Positions 25,875 to 34,524 of a stretch of 64,000 nt of DNA are shown piece after piece. Source of the stretch: Roseitranquillus sediminis (GTDB taxonomy: Bacteria > Pseudomonadota > Alphaproteobacteria > Rhodobacterales > Rhodobacteraceae); contig NZ_JAFFOB010000015.1 in assembly GCF_016918935.1 (NCBI RefSeq), forward strand, positions 186,001 through 250,000. The letters are read 5' to 3'. The translations under genes were made by a program, and so were the position numbers. Position 1 is the first letter of the stretch, and each line of letters opens with the position of its first letter. The notes under the pieces are model-generated. The model saw only the letters and a program-made list of their open reading frames with translations. It made no database searches and was not told where the DNA came from.

Positions 25875-27761
25875 TCAGTCGGCCCACTCCCAGGGGCGGG
25901 TATAGTCGCCGAGCACCTGTGCCACGCGCACGTCCTCCTCCGGGCCGGCGCGGTGCAGGCGAGCCACGAGCCCGCGCCTGCGGTCATCGATCACCTCGGC
26001 CACCCGCGTCTCCAGCCCGGCGGCGGCGAGCGCCTGGTCGTAGATCCGGGCGATGGCGCGCTTGCGCAGATCCGGCTTGAAGATCTTGCCCACGGCCGTC
26101 TTCGGCAGCTCGTCGAGGATCTCGATGTACTTAGGCATCGCCGCCCGTTCGGTGATCCGCTCGCGGGCGAAGGCGCGTAACTCCTCGACCGTCGCCTCGG
26201 CGCCCTCGCAGAGCTCGACGTAGGCGCAGGGCAGCTCGCCCGAATGCGCGTCCGGCTGGCCGATGGCGCCGACGAAGGCGACGGCGTCGTGCCCCGCCAG
26301 CGCTTCCTCGATCAGCGCGGGGTCGACGTTGTGGCCGCCCCGGATGATGAGGTCCTTGGCGCGGCCGGTGATCCAGATGTAGCCGTCCGAGTCGATCCGG
26401 CCGAGGTCGCCGGTGCGCAGGTAGACGTCGTGGTGGAAGAGGTCGTTGTTCTTGTCCCGCTCCGTGTAGGTCGAGCCGGGATTGACGCCGGGGCTGGCGA
26501 TGCAGATCTCGCCCACCTCGTCGGTCGCGCACTCCTGCACCTCGCCATGGCGGTGCAGCAGGATCCTGACGTCCGTGTAGGGGAACGGGATCCCAACCGA
26601 GCCGATCTTCTTGCTGCCGCCCGGCGGGTTGCATGAGACGAGGCAGGTCGCCTCGGTCAGGCCGTAGCCCTCGACGATGTTTACATCGGTCGCCTTCTCG
26701 AAGCGGTTGTAGAGCTCGACCGGCAGCGGCGACGAGCCCGAGAAGGCGAGCTTGAGCGAGGAGACGTCGGCGTCCACCGGGCGCTGCATCAGCGCGCTGA
26801 TCGCGGTGGGGACGGTGATGACGAAGCTGATCTTCCAGCGCTCGATCAGCTTCCAGAAGTTGTCGAACACGCCCTCGCCGCGATAGCCGGCCGGCGTGGG
26901 GTAGACGACGTGTGCGCCGGAGGCGAGCGAGGACATCACCACCACGATAGCGGCAAACACGTGGAACAGCGGCAGCGGGCAGATCAGGTTGTCGTCCTCG
27001 CGGAAGAGCAGCGTCGCGCCGATCCAGCCGTTGTAGACCATGCCGGAATAGCGGTGCTGCGCGATCTTGGGCAGGCCCGTCGTGCCGCCCGTGTGGAAGT
27101 AGGCCGCCACCCGGTCGCCGGCGCTGTCGGCGAAGTCGAGGGTGCGGTTCTGGCGCGCGACCTCCGCCGCGAAGTCCAGAACGCGCGCCTTGTGGCGCAC
27201 CCTGGTCCTGGGCCGGATCAGGGGCACGAGCCAGGACTTCGGCGGCGCGAGGTAGTGCCGCAGGTCGACCTCGAGCACCGTCTCCACCCCCGGCGCCTCC
27301 TCCAGCGCGGCGGCGACCTTGGCGGCGATGTCGGTCTTGGGAAAGCCGCGCAGCGTCACCACGACCTTTGCCTGCGTCTCGCGCAGGATCCCGGCGATCT
27401 GTCCGGACTCGAGCAGCGGGTTGATCGGATTGACGATGCCCGCCACCGCGCCGCCGAGCAGCGTTACCGCCGTCTCGACCGAGTTGGGCAGCACGAAGGC
27501 CACCACGTCGCGCTCTCCCACGCCGAGGCTGCGGAAGAGGTTCGCGGCCTGCGTCACCTGGGCGTGCAGTTCGCTCCACGTCAGCGTTATCGCCTTGTCG
27601 CGCGGACCCGACTGGATCTGGTAGCTGACCGCGCTGCGGGCGCCGTGCGGTCCGGCCGTCTCGCTCAACATCCGGTAGATCGTCTGCGGGACGCCGCGCG
27701 CGTTCCACGGCATCTCGTTCTGGATCGCCTCGGCATCTGCCTTGGACGCGAATGAAGCCAT
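25875..27761 (-). CDS. Acyl-CoA synthetase (AMP-forming)
   Basis: Activates a carboxylic acid through an acyl-adenylate to the CoA thioester. 628 residues from the ATG at 27761, which follows GGGAGGG; the frame is open further upstream without a ribosome site. ANL-superfamily motifs: P-loop YFHTGGTTGLPK, GYGLTEAT, YLRTGDLGRIDSDGYIWITGRAKDLIIRGGHNVDP, and the C-terminal lysine in KTAVGKIFKPDLR. Chain-length preference is not evident. It is one base upstream of the TupA-like gene, an unusual pairing that hints at activation of an acid used in surface-polymer modification. Confidence 0.93.
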   Translation of the reverse strand: MASFASKADAEAIQNEMPWNARGVPQTIYRMLSETAGPHGARSAVSYQIQSGPRDKAITLTWSELHAQVTQAANLFRSLGVGERDVVAFVLPNSVETAVTLLGGAVAGIVNPINPLLESGQIAGILRETQAKVVVTLRGFPKTDIAAKVAAALEEAPGVETVLEVDLRHYLAPPKSWLVPLIRPRTRVRHKARVLDFAAEVARQNRTLDFADSAGDRVAAYFHTGGTTGLPKIAQHRYSGMVYNGWIGATLLFREDDNLICPLPLFHVFAAIVVVMSSLASGAHVVYPTPAGYRGEGVFDNFWKLIERWKISFVITVPTAISALMQRPVDADVSSLKLAFSGSSPLPVELYNRFEKATDVNIVEGYGLTEATCLVSCNPPGGSKKIGSVGIPFPYTDVRILLHRHGEVQECATDEVGEICIASPGVNPGSTYTERDKNNDLFHHDVYLRTGDLGRIDSDGYIWITGRAKDLIIRGGHNVDPALIEEALAGHDAVAFVGAIGQPDAHSGELPCAYVELCEGAEATVEELRAFARERITERAAMPKYIEILDELPKTAVGKIFKPDLRKRAIARIYDQALAAAGLETRVAEVIDDRRRGLVARLHRAGPEEDVRVAQVLGDYTRPWEWAD

Positions 27762-27867
27762 GGCGGGCGACCCTCCCCTGTCGTCCTTCGGCTGCGCCAC
27801 CCGGGCGGCGCCATCGGTGCCCGACACTAGCAACGGGTCGCAGCGCCGGAAAGCGCGACCTTGCGGC

Positions 27868-29649
27868 CTATTCGGCCGCGATGCCCTCCGTGAACTGGAG
27901 CCGCGCGAGCCGGGCGTAGAGTCCGCCCTGTGCCACCAGCCGGTCGTGCGTCCCCTCCGCCACGATCCGGCCCCTGTCGAAGACCAGGATGCGGTCGGCC
28001 CGCTTCACCGTCGCGAGCCGGTGCGCGACCACCAGCGTCGTGCGATCACGGCTGAGCCGGTCCACTGCGCGCTGGACCGCCGCCTCGCTCTCGGCGTCGA
28101 GCGCGCTGGTCGCCTCGTCGAGCAGCAGCACCGGCGCGTCGCGCAGGATCGCCCGCGCGATGGCCACGCGCTGCTTCTGCCCGCCCGACAGCATCACGCC
28201 GCGCTCGCCGACCTCGGTGTCATAGCCCTGCGGCAGGTCGGCGAGGAAGTCATGTGCAGCGGCGGCGCGGGCGGCTGCCTCGACCTCGGCGTCGGACGCC
28301 TCGGGCCGGCCGAAGCGGATGTTCTCGCGCGCCGTCGTGGCGAAGATCACCGGGTCCTGCGGCACCACCGCGATGGCGCGGCGGAAGTCGGCGCGCACCA
28401 TCTCGCGCAGGTCCACCCCGTCGAGCCGGACCGCGCCGCCCTGCGGGTCGTAAAACCGCAGGAGGAGCTGGATCACGGTCGTCTTGCCCGCCCCGGACGG
28501 GCCGACCAGCGCCACGGTCTCGCCCGGTTCTATGTCGACGCTGACGCCCTCGAGCGCGGCGTCTTCGGGGCGCGACGGATAGCGGAAGGTGACGTTCTCC
28601 AGCGTCACCCGCCCCAGGACCGGCTTCGGCAGCGCGCGCGGCGCGGGCGGATCCTGCACTGCGTCGGTCGTGCCGAGCAGCTCGACCAGCCGCTCGGTCG
28701 CTCCGGCGGCGCGCTGCAGCTCGCCCCAGATCTCGCTCAGCGCGCCGACCGAGCCTGCGACCATCACCGCGTAGATCACGAACTGCACCAGCTCGCCCAC
28801 GCTCATCGCCTCCGCGCGCACGTCGCGGGCGCCGACCCAGAGCACGCCGATGATGCCCGAAAAGACGAGCAGGATCACGATCACCGTCATCACCGCCCGG
28901 ACGCCGATCCGCTTGCGCGCGGCGTCGAAGCTGCGCTCGGTCACGTCGGCGAAGGCGCGGCGGCTCGCGCGCTCGTGGGTGTATGCCTGCACCGCCTGCA
29001 CCGCCAGCAGCGCCTCGGACGCACTGCCGGAAGAGGCGGCGATCCAGTCCTGGTTCTGCCGGCTCAGGACGCGCAGCCGGCGGCCCAGAACCACGATCGG
29101 CACGATGATCGCCGGCACGATCAGCAGCACCAGCCCGGCCAGCTTCGCCGAGGTCCAGAACAGCAGCGCGAGCCCGCCGATCAGGATCAAGACGTTGCGC
29201 AGCGCCACCGACACCGACGATCCGACTACCGACAGGATCACGGTGGTATCGGTGGTGATGCGGCTCAGGACCTCGCCCGTCATGATCCGCTCGTAGAACG
29301 CCGGCGAGAGGCCGATGACCCGGTCGAAGACCGCCTTGCGAATGTCCGCCACCACCCGCTCGCCCAGCCGCGTCACGAGGTAGTAGCGCAGGCCCGTTCC
29401 CACCGCGAGCAGCGCCGCCAGGCCGAGCGCCGCGATGAAGTACTCGTCGAGCAGCGCTACCGCCGAGGTCTCGAATCCGTCGACGACGCGGCGGACCGCA
29501 ATCGGCAGCATCAGCGAAACGGATGCGGTCAGCACCAGCGCCGCCAGCGCCGCCATGAGCAGCGCGCGGTAGGGGCTGAGGAACGGCCACAGCGCCGCCA
29601 GCGCGCCGACGCGCCTGGATCTGTCCCGCTCGCTCACCGCCTGCGCCAT
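27868..29649 (-). CDS. ABC exporter, fused membrane and ATPase domains
   Basis: A 593-residue half-transporter expected to work as a homodimer in the inner membrane, MsbA/multidrug type. Six hydrophobic helices lie in about residues 20-310. The ATPase domain contains Walker A GPSGAGKTT, Q-loop VPQDPVIFA, ABC signature MLSGGQKQR, Walker B VLLLDEATSALD and H-loop VAHRLATV. The start is placed at the ATG at 29649 (MAQAVSERDRSRR); the frame stays open to 29976 but runs into the divergent small gene and has no ribosome site. The substrate may be a lipid or drug; nothing in the sequence decides it. Confidence 0.93.
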   Translation of the reverse strand: MAQAVSERDRSRRVGALAALWPFLSPYRALLMAALAALVLTASVSLMLPIAVRRVVDGFETSAVALLDEYFIAALGLAALLAVGTGLRYYLVTRLGERVVADIRKAVFDRVIGLSPAFYERIMTGEVLSRITTDTTVILSVVGSSVSVALRNVLILIGGLALLFWTSAKLAGLVLLIVPAIIVPIVVLGRRLRVLSRQNQDWIAASSGSASEALLAVQAVQAYTHERASRRAFADVTERSFDAARKRIGVRAVMTVIVILLVFSGIIGVLWVGARDVRAEAMSVGELVQFVIYAVMVAGSVGALSEIWGELQRAAGATERLVELLGTTDAVQDPPAPRALPKPVLGRVTLENVTFRYPSRPEDAALEGVSVDIEPGETVALVGPSGAGKTTVIQLLLRFYDPQGGAVRLDGVDLREMVRADFRRAIAVVPQDPVIFATTARENIRFGRPEASDAEVEAAARAAAAHDFLADLPQGYDTEVGERGVMLSGGQKQRVAIARAILRDAPVLLLDEATSALDAESEAAVQRAVDRLSRDRTTLVVAHRLATVKRADRILVFDRGRIVAEGTHDRLVAQGGLYARLARLQFTEGIAAE

Positions 29650-29829
29650 GACACCTCCGCCGCCGCGCAGGATTAGCCGCGTCCCGCTCGCGCGGCAAGC
29701 CGCGGGCGGACCGGTGCGCTGCGCGGCGAGGCGGATCGAAGAAGGCGCCGGCGAGAGGGGATTCGCTACACAGAAACGGGCGAACGTGATTAACTCAAAG
29801 TCACCTTCAACCTCGGGAGGAGTCTCGCG

Positions 29830-29946
29830 ATGCAGCTCCGGAAACGCGTCCTCCTCGCGCGCGTCGTCGCAGATCAGGGCACTCTCGTCAGGTACGACTT
29901 CCTCGGCCAGAGCACGTTCGTCGCCCTGAGGCGTTGGCATACCTGA
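29830..29946 (+). CDS. 38-residue small ORF, first gene of a TPR module
   Basis: A short ORF starting at ATG 29830 (MQLRKRVLLARVVADQGTLV...) and ending at TGA 29944-29946, with the last base of the stop shared with the ATG of the next gene (TGATG). It has a strong ribosome site, GGGAGGAG, with 6-7 bp spacing, whereas the following gene has none of its own at a proper distance. This makes real translation likely. The peptide is basic (Arg/Lys-rich N-terminus) with hydrophobic and aromatic residues and no signal peptide. It could be a functional micro-protein or a coupling leader. I recognise no family. Confidence 0.6.
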   Translation: MQLRKRVLLARVVADQGTLVRYDFLGQSTFVALRRWHT

Positions 29947-30413
29947 TGCTCGACTGGCTCTCGAACCAGGAGGCACTGGTGATCGCGGTCCTGGCGCTGT
30001 TCGGGGCGGGCGGAGCCGGGACGCTGATCGTGCGGCAGCTGATTGGCGGCAAGAGCGACGACCGCGGCGGGATCCGCACCGAGGCGAGCGGCGGCTCGGC
30101 CGCGGTCACGAGCATCGGCAACGGCAACGTGGACGTGCGGCTGAACGAAACGGTCTCGACGGATCGTTTCGAGGAGTGGCGCACCCGGCTCGGCCTGTCG
30201 CGTACCGCGACGGCGCGGCTGGTGCGCGCGATGGATGCGGCGCAGCTCTCGCCCGATCGCGTCGATGCGCTGACGGCGGATCTGCGCACCGAAAGCGACG
30301 GCGGCGCCTGGGATGCGCTCGCCGAAGCGCTGGAAAGCGACGATCCGGCGGCTGCACGGGTCGAGCTGCAGGCGCTGGATGCCCGGCTGCGCCGCAAGGG
30401 CCGCGGCGCCTGA
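29946..30413 (+). CDS. Membrane-anchored protein with a domain shared with the downstream TPR protein
   Basis: A 155-residue protein starting at ATG 29946 (MLDWLSNQEALV); an in-frame TTG at 29934 is the alternative. One N-terminal transmembrane segment (about 10-32: LVIAVLALFGAGGAGTLIV) precedes a polar linker with SIGNGNVDV and then a helical domain (about 72-150: FEEWRTRLGLSRTATARLV, SPDRVDALTADLR). That domain matches in layout the N-terminal part of the next gene (GDGDVRIV, then FESYARELDVSEQALASFF and PPERLDDELRRI). A TGATG overlap couples it to the small ORF, and the next gene begins 5-11 bp after its stop. Function unknown; likely a membrane partner of the TPR protein. Confidence 0.65.
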   Translation: MLDWLSNQEALVIAVLALFGAGGAGTLIVRQLIGGKSDDRGGIRTEASGGSAAVTSIGNGNVDVRLNETVSTDRFEEWRTRLGLSRTATARLVRAMDAAQLSPDRVDALTADLRTESDGGAWDALAEALESDDPAAARVELQALDARLRRKGRGA

Positions 30414-30424
30414 CGGCCGTGCGG

Positions 30425-32458
30425 ATGCCGGGCGAGCGAATCGAGACGGTGGCGCATGATGGCGGTGTCGCCGTCACGCATCTTGGCGACGGCGATGTTC
30501 GGATCGTCCGCGGCTATGCCATCTCGCTCGAGCTCTTCGAGAGCTACGCGCGCGAGCTCGACGTCAGCGAGCAGGCGCTTGCCAGCTTCTTCCGCACGCT
30601 CGACCGCGAGGCGGTGCCGCCCGAGCGGCTCGACGACGAGCTCCGGCGGATCGCGACAAGCTACCAGCGGCTGCGCGCCGAACTCCGCGCGTTCCGCCCG
30701 GACGACGTGGAGGTCCAGGCGCTGCGCGACGCGGCGGCGCAGGCGGTCGAGGCGGGCGAGCTCGACGAGGCAGGGCGCCGCCTGCTGGCGGCACAGCGGC
30801 TGGAGGTCGAGCGCGCGCGGGCGGCGCAGCGGGCCGCCGAGGCGCGGCTCTCGGGCGCGGCGAACCTGGCGGCGATGCGCGCCGACCTCGCTATGACCCA
30901 GCTCGACTATGCCGCAGCCGCGGAGATCCTGCGCGAGGCGCTGGGCCTGCTGCCGCGGCGCGCCACCGAGCGCGCCGGCTATCTCGAGCGCCTGAGCGAG
31001 GCCGAACGGCTGTCCGGCCGCTTCCGCGAGGCGCTCGTCGCTGCGGACGAGGCGCTGGGCTTCGCAGAGGCTTCGCCCGAATGGCCGACGGCGCGGAGCC
31101 GGTGGCTGCGCGCACGCGCCCTGCGAGAGCTCGGCGACTATGACGGTGCCGAGGCCGCACTCGACGCCGCGCTTGCCGACGCCGGCCCGGACGCAGACGC
31201 GCGGGTCGAGCTGATGATCGACCGGGCCGACCTGATGCGCGACCGTGGCCGGATCGCGCGCGCCCGCGCCGCATTCGATGAGCTGGGGGGCGCACTGGCC
31301 GACGCGGGCGGCGGAGCGCAACTGGCGTTGGCGCGGCTGCTGCACGGGCTGGGGCGTACCTGCTTCGCGGCCGGAGACTGGGGCGCCGCGGCCGATGCGC
31401 TGGGGCGCTGCCTGGAGATCCGGCGCGACGCGCTGCCGCGCGACCATCCCGCGACGACGCGCGCGATGATGGACCTCGCCCTCGTTCACCGCCGCACGGG
31501 CGCTCTCGGCGCGGCCGAGGCGCTCTGTGACGAGGCGCACGCCACCCTCGTCCGCGTCCTCGGCCCGACGCACCCGGACGTCGCCACCAGCCTCGACCAT
31601 CTCGCGGGCCTCGCCGCCGAGCGGGGGGACCTGCCCAGGGCGCGCGACCTCTACAAGCGCGCCATCTCGCTCGCGAGCCGCACCCTGGGTGAGCGGCATC
31701 CCGATGTCGGGCAGGCGTGGAACAACCTCGGCTGCGTCGAGCTCGAGGCGGGCGAGACGGACCGCGCGCGCGAATCCTTTCGCACGGCGGTCGAGATGCT
31801 GACCGCCGCGCTGGGAGAGGACCACCCGGACTGCGGCGACGCGATTCACAACCTTGCGGGGGCGCTTCTCCGCCTCGGGGACCTGGAGGCGGCGGAGGCG
31901 GCGTGTGCGCGCGCGCTGGCGATCCGTATGGGCAAGTTCGGCGCGGGCAATCCGTCGACGGCCGATAGCCTCAGCCTCCGCGGCAGCCTCCGCCAGGCGG
32001 TGGGGCGCCTCGACGAGGCGGAGACCGATCATCTCGCGGCGCTGGAGGTCTGGCGGCGGTCATTCGGCGAGCATCATGTCGCGGTGGCGCAGGGCCTCTG
32101 CAACGTCGCGCGCCTCCATCTCGACCGCGGCGACCTGCGCGCGGCTCTGCCGGCCGCGCGGCATGCCCTGCGCGCGGCGCGGCGTGCGGTCGGGGATGGG
32201 CACCCGGTCACGGCGACGGCGCTCAACAACCTCGGCCACGCCGCCTTCCTCGCCGGCCGGAACCGGCGGGCGGCGCAGCTCCTCGACCATGCGCTGTCAA
32301 TCCGGCGCACGCTGCACCCGGGCGAGCATCCCGAAACCGCGACGTGCCTCGCAAACCTCGCCGTGGTGCTCGAAACCTGCGGCGAGCACGACAGGGCGCG
32401 GGCGCTCGAGGCGGAGCACGTCGAGATAAGCCGGCGGCTTGCCGGTCCCGGCGCCTGA
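30425..32458 (+). CDS. Tetratricopeptide-repeat protein, kinesin-light-chain type
   Basis: About 677 residues; the start is ATG 30425 or GTG 30419. The N-terminal domain (about 1-75) has LGDGDVRIV and ELDVSEQALASFFRTLDREAVPPERLDDEL, a type seen in front of TPR arrays in many bacterial signalling or conflict-related proteins. A coiled-coil-like Ala/Glu/Arg region follows. From about residue 150 to the end there are many TPR units. The later ones are 42-residue KLC-type repeats with the recurring phrases HPDVATSLDHLAGLAAERGD, HPDVGQAWNNLGCVELEAGE, HPVTATALNNLGHAAFLAGR and HPETATCLANLAVVLETCGE. No catalytic domain is present, so it is probably a binding scaffold or sensor. Confidence 0.85.
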   Translation: MPGERIETVAHDGGVAVTHLGDGDVRIVRGYAISLELFESYARELDVSEQALASFFRTLDREAVPPERLDDELRRIATSYQRLRAELRAFRPDDVEVQALRDAAAQAVEAGELDEAGRRLLAAQRLEVERARAAQRAAEARLSGAANLAAMRADLAMTQLDYAAAAEILREALGLLPRRATERAGYLERLSEAERLSGRFREALVAADEALGFAEASPEWPTARSRWLRARALRELGDYDGAEAALDAALADAGPDADARVELMIDRADLMRDRGRIARARAAFDELGGALADAGGGAQLALARLLHGLGRTCFAAGDWGAAADALGRCLEIRRDALPRDHPATTRAMMDLALVHRRTGALGAAEALCDEAHATLVRVLGPTHPDVATSLDHLAGLAAERGDLPRARDLYKRAISLASRTLGERHPDVGQAWNNLGCVELEAGETDRARESFRTAVEMLTAALGEDHPDCGDAIHNLAGALLRLGDLEAAEAACARALAIRMGKFGAGNPSTADSLSLRGSLRQAVGRLDEAETDHLAALEVWRRSFGEHHVAVAQGLCNVARLHLDRGDLRAALPAARHALRAARRAVGDGHPVTATALNNLGHAAFLAGRNRRAAQLLDHALSIRRTLHPGEHPETATCLANLAVVLETCGEHDRARALEAEHVEISRRLAGPGA

Positions 32459-32487
32459 GGGTCAAGGCGCGACGTCCGGAAGCGTGG

Positions 32488-32558
32488 AGCGGGTAGCGGG
32501 AATCGAACCCGCACGACCTGCTTGGAAGGCAGGGGCGCTACCATTACACCATACCCGC
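32488..32558 (-). tRNA. tRNA-Gly (anticodon TCC)
   Basis: Reverse-complement reading gives a full cloverleaf of 71 nt without an encoded CCA: acceptor stem GCGGGTA pairs with TACCCGC, discriminator T. D-arm region GTGTAATGGTAGC, anticodon stem-loop CCTGCCTTCCAAGCAGG with TCC in the loop, and T-arm GCGGGTTCGATTCCCGC. It reads glycine GGA/GGG codons. It is the only tRNA gene found in the window and, interestingly, lies about 12 kb from the glycyl-tRNA synthetase genes. Confidence 0.96.
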
Positions 32559-32568
32559 GCGCGCCCTT

Positions 32569-32597
32569 GAGTTACGTCCGCCGGCCGTCTCCGTCAA
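32569..32597 (-). promoter_or_regulatory. Sigma-70-type promoter of tRNA-Gly
   Basis: On the minus strand TTGACG (32592-32597), a 17-bp spacer, and TAACTC (32569-32574), placing the transcription start about 4-6 bp before the mature tRNA 5' end at 32558. Spacing is ideal; the -10 box is moderate. Confidence 0.6.
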
Positions 32598-32714
32598 GTT
32601 GCGCCACGCGTCGCCTGCGGAGCGATACGACCGGCGCTGCGGGGCCGGGAGCGAGCCGTGCCGACGGGCTGGCGGTTTGCGCTCCAGAGGCTAGTCTGCC
32701 GATGGGAGGATTAC

Positions 32715-34382
32715 ATGGCAGCACCGCAAGACACCGTCCGGCGCGGCCGGACGGTTCCGAAGGGGCGGCAGCTCGACGACGAGGCGCTGCGCGAGGTGCG
32801 CGACCTGCTGGGCACGCGGCCGCGCCGGCGCGACCTTCTGATCGAGCACCTGCACCTGATCCAGGATGCGCACGGCCACATCTCGGCGCCGCACATCCGG
32901 GCGCTGGCGGAGGAAATGACGCTGCCGCAGGCGGAGATCTACGAGGTCGCGACCTTCTACGCCCACTTCGACGTGGTGCGGGAGGGCGACCTGCCGCCGC
33001 CGCCGCTGACGGTGCGGGTCTGCGACTCGCTCTCCTGCGAGATGGCGGGGGCGCGGGAGCTGATGGCGGCGCTGATGGGCCGGACCGATCCGGCGGAGGT
33101 GCGGGTGGTGCGCGCGCCCTGCATGGGCCGGTGCGACGTCGCGCCCACCGCCGAGGTCGGGCACAACCATGTCGACCGCGCCACGCCCGAGGCCGTGCTG
33201 GCGGCGGTCGAGGCGGGCGCGGTGCATCCGCGGATGCCGGACTACGAGGGGCTCGACGCCTATCTGCGGACCGGCGGCTACGAGACGCTGGCGGAGCTCA
33301 GGCGGGGCGGCGACCCGGACGCGGTGCAGGCGCAGGTGGTGGAATCGGGCCTGAGGGGCCTCGGCGGCGCGGGCTTTCCCACCGGGAAGAAGTGGAGCTT
33401 CGTGCGCGGAGCCGAGCCGCCGACCTACCTCGCGGTGAACGGCGACGAGGGCGAGCCCGGCACCTTCAAGGACCGCTACTACCTCGAGCGGACGCCGCAC
33501 GTCTTCCTCGAGGGGACGCTGATCGCGGCGTGGGCAGTCGGGGTCGACCGCTGTTACCTCTACATCCGCGACGAGTATCCTGCCGCCATAGAGATCCTGC
33601 GGCGGGAGATCGCGGCGCTGGAGCGAGCGGAGATCGCGGCGCCGGGCTTTCTGGAGATCCGACGCGGCGCGGGCGCTTACATCTGCGGCGAGGAGAGCGC
33701 CATGCTTGAGTCGATCGAGGGCAAGCGCGGAATGCCGCGGCACCGGCCGCCGTTCGTCGCGCAGGTGGGGCTCTGGGGGCGGCCGACGCTCGTGCACAAC
33801 GTCGAGACGCTCTACTGGGTCGCACGGGTCTGCCGCGAGGGGCCGGAGACGCTGAACGGGGTGGAGTTGAACGGCCGGCGGGGGCTCCGGTCCTATTCGG
33901 TCAGCGGCCGGGTGCGGGCGCCGGGCATGTACCTGCTGCCGGCGGGCTCGACGGTCCGTGACGTGATTGCGGCGGCCGGCGGCATGGCTGATGGGCACGA
34001 GCTGAAGGCGTACCAGCCGGGCGGGCCGTCCTCGGGGCTGCTGCCGGCGCGGCTCGACCACTTGCCGCTCGATTTCGACACCCTGGCGGGGGAGGGCAGC
34101 TTCATCGGCTCGGCGGCGATCGTGGTGCTGAGCCAGCACGATTCGGCGCGCGGCGCGGCGCTGAACATGCTCAGGTTCTTCGAGGACGAGAGCTGCGGCC
34201 AGTGCACGCCCTGCCGCGTGGGCTGCGAGAAGGCGGTGAAGCTGATGGGGGCGGAGCGCTGGGACCGGCCGCTGCTGGAGGAGCTGGCGGAGGTGATGCG
34301 CGACGCTTCTATCTGCGGCCTGGGGCAGGCGGCGTCGAATCCGTTCCTGCTGACGATGAAGCACTTCCCCGACGAGGTCTGA
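32715..34382 (+). CDS. NuoE-NuoF fusion, formate dehydrogenase beta-subunit-like diaphorase
   Basis: 555 residues from the ATG at 32715 (ribosome site GGGAGGA). The N-terminal NuoE-like thioredoxin-fold domain (about 25-175) carries the four [2Fe-2S] cysteines in VCDSLSC and APCMGRC. The NuoF-like part has GLRGLGGAGFPTGKKW and NGDEGEPGTFKDR for FMN/NADH binding, a SLBB-like region, and the [4Fe-4S] cysteines in ESCGQCTPCRVGC plus ICGLG. This matches the FdsB beta subunit of soluble NAD-dependent formate dehydrogenases and diaphorase subunits of NAD-linked hydrogenases. No alpha (molybdenum or NiFe) subunit or FdsC/D gene lies beside it: tRNA-Gly is upstream and ftsY downstream. Its catalytic partner must be elsewhere or absent. 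Confidence 0.88.
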   Translation: MAAPQDTVRRGRTVPKGRQLDDEALREVRDLLGTRPRRRDLLIEHLHLIQDAHGHISAPHIRALAEEMTLPQAEIYEVATFYAHFDVVREGDLPPPPLTVRVCDSLSCEMAGARELMAALMGRTDPAEVRVVRAPCMGRCDVAPTAEVGHNHVDRATPEAVLAAVEAGAVHPRMPDYEGLDAYLRTGGYETLAELRRGGDPDAVQAQVVESGLRGLGGAGFPTGKKWSFVRGAEPPTYLAVNGDEGEPGTFKDRYYLERTPHVFLEGTLIAAWAVGVDRCYLYIRDEYPAAIEILRREIAALERAEIAAPGFLEIRRGAGAYICGEESAMLESIEGKRGMPRHRPPFVAQVGLWGRPTLVHNVETLYWVARVCREGPETLNGVELNGRRGLRSYSVSGRVRAPGMYLLPAGSTVRDVIAAAGGMADGHELKAYQPGGPSSGLLPARLDHLPLDFDTLAGEGSFIGSAAIVVLSQHDSARGAALNMLRFFEDESCGQCTPCRVGCEKAVKLMGAERWDRPLLEELAEVMRDASICGLGQAASNPFLLTMKHFPDEV

Positions 34383-34524
34383 CCGGCTGCCTGAATGTGC
34401 GCCTTGCGGCGCGAGACATGTTCCGCCGCCCGCGCCTCCGCGCGGCGTCGGCTGTGGGCGCGGGGTGGCGGCACCTTTCGCTCGGCCGGGCGTTGGCTTA
34501 GGTGAACCGCGAGAGGATCTGCCC

